From Alloalcanivorax marinus (GTDB lineage Bacteria > Pseudomonadota > Gammaproteobacteria > Pseudomonadales > Alcanivoracaceae), in NCBI RefSeq assembly GCF_016785095.1, contig NZ_JAEKJB010000008.1, positions 62,001 through 126,000 of the forward strand: a stretch of 64,000 bases of DNA. Reading direction: 5' to 3'. Both the position numbers and the translations under genes were made by a program. The first letter of the stretch is position 1. Every line of letters begins with the position of its first letter. Below are positions 62,143 through 64,000 of this stretch, piece after piece. The notes below the pieces were generated by a model. The model did not search any database. It had not been told where the DNA came from and saw nothing but the letters and a program-made list of their open reading frames with translations.

Positions 62143-64000
62143 GCCACGCCGCGCGGCGCGCCTCTGGCTGGGCGCGGTGTTGCTGTTGCTGGCCGCTCTG
62201 GGCCACGCCGCGCCACCGCCACCCTATGTGATCAGCAGCCTGCCGGAGCGGGCCCGGATCACCATCTATTCGGAATACCTGCCCGACCCCGGCGGCACCC
62301 TGACCGTGGACCAGGTGGCCGGCGGTGACCACGAAGGCGCTTTCCAGCCCGCCGCCCGCTTCGTGGAGCGGCTCGGGCTCAGCGACCACCCCTGGTGGAT
62401 TCGCGTGGCGGTGCGCAACGAGCTGGGCGACCAGCGCCGTTTCGCCCTGATCCTGGGCCCGCGCGACTACCACGACAGCACCCTGTTCGTGCCCGACGGC
62501 GACCGCTACCGGCCCGCCTCCGCCAACGAGCGCTTCCAGCAGCACACGCCGGTCTATCTGGTCGATCTCCCCGCCGGCGAGACCCGGGTGTTCTACTGGC
62601 GCCTCAACCCCCGTGGCGGCCTGCTCTACTCCATCCGCCTGGGCACTCTGGCTTCAGCCCTGGACGGCGACGCCGGCTTCATTCTGTACTGGGCACTGCT
62701 CGGCATGATGCTCACCCTGGCCGCCTACAACATCCTGGTGGCGACCCTGCGCGGCGGCCCCAGCCACGGCTATCACGCCGGCTTTCTGGTGGCGATGGCG
62801 GCGCTGCTGCTGTTCGTCTCCGGCGACCTGGCGGACAGCCCGTTCTGGGGCCCCTGGCTGCCGCAATTGAAGCTGGTGTCGATCATGGCGGTGATCCTGT
62901 GCGCCTGTGGCGTGGGCCGCACCTTCGTCGACAGCCGCCGCTATGCTCCCTGGCTGCATCGTCTGCTGCTGGTGATCTCGGCGCTGGCGGTGGCCGGCCT
63001 GGTCATCGGCCCCTGGTTGTCACCGGTTCGCGGCCTGACCCTGGCCTTTGGCCTGGCCCTGGTGGCCGCCGTCACCATGCTGATACTGGCTTACCAGACC
63101 TGGCATCGCGAGGCGCCCCTGGGCGGCCTCTATTTCTTCACCAGCCTGGTGATCGCCAGCCCGCTGATTCTCGCCTGCCTGACCCTGTTCGGGATCACCG
63201 GCGGCGGCCTGGACCTGGTGCTCAGCGTCATGGTGGCGGTCAATCTGGCCGCCTTCATCCAGGCGGTGGGCCTGCGCATCCAATACCTGCGCCGGCAACG
63301 ACTGATCATGGCACAGCGCCGTGACCGGGCGGTGGCCGAGGCGGTGGACGCCACCCGGCGGGAAACCCTGGCGCGCATGGGCCATGACGCGCGCACGCCG
63401 CTAAGCGGCATTCTCGGCATGGCCGAGATCCTCGACGATACGCCGCTCACTCCCAACCAGAAGGAGTGCGTGAGTGGCATTCGCAATGCCGGCGGCAACC
63501 TGCTCAAGATCATCAACGACGTGCTTGAGTACTCCCAGCTCTCCGACCAGGGCGCCGATCTGAATCGGGAGGCCATGGACACCAACGACCTGCTGATGGA
63601 CGCGGTGGACCTGTTCCGCGAGCGCGCCGAGGAAAAGCAGGTGGAACTGATCACCCATGTGCACACCAACGTACCGGCGCGCCTGGAAGGTGACCCCGGC
63701 CGCCTGCGCCAGGTGCTCACCAATCTGCTCGGCGCCTTCCTCCGCCACGCCCAGCCCGGCGAGCTGATCATCGATATCTCCCTGGAGCCCACCGGGCGCG
63801 CCGGGCTGGTGCGCTTTGAGTTCAGCGGCACGGCGCTGCGCCCGGGCACGCTGACCCGACTGCGCGACCAGGACGCGCGCCGCGACAGCAGTGGCCTGAA
63901 CCTGTCCATCGCCGAGCAACTGGTGGAAGCCATGGACGGGCGCCATGGCGAGCGCGACGAACCCGGCGACGCCGGCTACTGGTTCGTGCTGCCGCTGCCG
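62087..64000 (+). CDS. 7TMR-DISM-type sensor histidine kinase (partial, runs past window end)
   Basis: 638 residues are visible. An arginine-rich start and a signal/anchor helix (about 26-42) lead to a periplasmic 7TMR-DISM extracellular domain (ARITIYSEYLPDP, HPWWIRVAVRNELGDQRRF), then seven membrane helices (about 195-395). A coiled linker and HisKA with His in ARMGHDARTPLSGILGMAEIL follow. The next ATPase domain is poorly conserved: LTNLLGAFLRHA lacks the N-box Asn, no DxGxGI is seen and the G2 region reads SSGLNLSIAEQLVEAMDG. Receiver or HPt domains may follow outside the window. ATG 62087 overlaps the CNB-rhodanese gene by 56 bp. Confidence 0.88.
   Translation, partial: MKTGILRTRTTPRPPRRGEPRRAARLWLGAVLLLLAALGHAAPPPPYVISSLPERARITIYSEYLPDPGGTLTVDQVAGGDHEGAFQPAARFVERLGLSDHPWWIRVAVRNELGDQRRFALILGPRDYHDSTLFVPDGDRYRPASANERFQQHTPVYLVDLPAGETRVFYWRLNPRGGLLYSIRLGTLASALDGDAGFILYWALLGMMLTLAAYNILVATLRGGPSHGYHAGFLVAMAALLLFVSGDLADSPFWGPWLPQLKLVSIMAVILCACGVGRTFVDSRRYAPWLHRLLLVISALAVAGLVIGPWLSPVRGLTLAFGLALVAAVTMLILAYQTWHREAPLGGLYFFTSLVIASPLILACLTLFGITGGGLDLVLSVMVAVNLAAFIQAVGLRIQYLRRQRLIMAQRRDRAVAEAVDATRRETLARMGHDARTPLSGILGMAEILDDTPLTPNQKECVSGIRNAGGNLLKIINDVLEYSQLSDQGADLNREAMDTNDLLMDAVDLFRERAEEKQVELITHVHTNVPARLEGDPGRLRQVLTNLLGAFLRHAQPGELIIDISLEPTGRAGLVRFEFSGTALRPGTLTRLRDQDARRDSSGLNLSIAEQLVEAMDGRHGERDEPGDAGYWFVLPLP

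Noticed and set aside
1..64000. tRNA, rRNA, insertion sequence, prophage or attachment site
   Set aside because: No cloverleaf-like segment, rRNA sequence, transposase, integrase or phage gene was found on either strand.

Overview
The window looks like chromosomal DNA of a high-GC marine-type gammaproteobacterium. I infer an Alcanivorax/Alloalcanivorax-like member of the Oceanospirillales from the gene families and gene order, not from a marker gene. No rRNA or tRNA gene, insertion sequence, prophage or CRISPR array is visible. Most of the sequence is coding, and several operons have 4-bp ATGA/GTGA overlaps.

Layout. 1-1702: the tail of a TonB energising operon (end of a probable exbB, two exbD paralogues, tonB). 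1919-3888: ubiX and mpl. 3960-4418: a MaoC-like hydratase. 4494-17883: a short-chain amide/urea utilisation island with fmdA-fmdB, the urtABCDE-type ABC transporter followed by amiE and an amiB-like AAA+ gene, and a divergent two-component system whose sensor is a permease-like protein fused to a hybrid histidine kinase. A 7-2-7 inverted repeat of the kind bound by NarL/LuxR-type regulators occurs upstream of both fmdA and urtA. 17954-27720: a membrane protein, PPi-dependent phosphofructokinase, a TSUP permease, a TonB-dependent receptor with PepSY partner genes, a LOG-family gene, uraA-upp and ppa. 27904-32646: ompW and a complete fecI-fecR-fecA-type cell-surface signalling unit behind a Fur-like site.

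33457-37647: a tight five-gene cluster (thermostable-hemolysin family protein, AMP-forming ligase, haem-oxygenase-like diiron oxidase candidate, SDR, tetratricopeptide-like secreted protein) that looks like a small biosynthetic pathway with unknown product. 37649-41267: a LysR-controlled cupin/CMD/SDR/cupin module. 41286-47277: an AraC regulator, a PF10118 hydrolase, a CmoA-like enzyme, a DUF2333 protein and an OmpR/PmrB-type two-component system. 47516-58783 and beyond: mostly housekeeping genes (dsbD, aroQ, accB, accC, prmA, a DUF3426 protein, dusB-fis, purH, purD) with a Kdo-kinase-like and an ICMT-like gene between accC and prmA. 60174-64000: a second TSUP permease, a double cyclic-nucleotide-binding/rhodanese protein and the start of a 7TMR-DISM sensor kinase that runs off the window.

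Best candidates for something undescribed: the permease-fused kinase/LuxR regulator with its paired operators over the amide genes; the hemolysin-ligase-diiron oxidase-SDR cluster; and the ExbD pair in which one paralogue has Asn at the proton-relay Asp. Intergenic DNA also holds striking palindromes, including a perfect 70-bp spacerless palindrome at 4418-4487 built from two head-to-head REP-like units.
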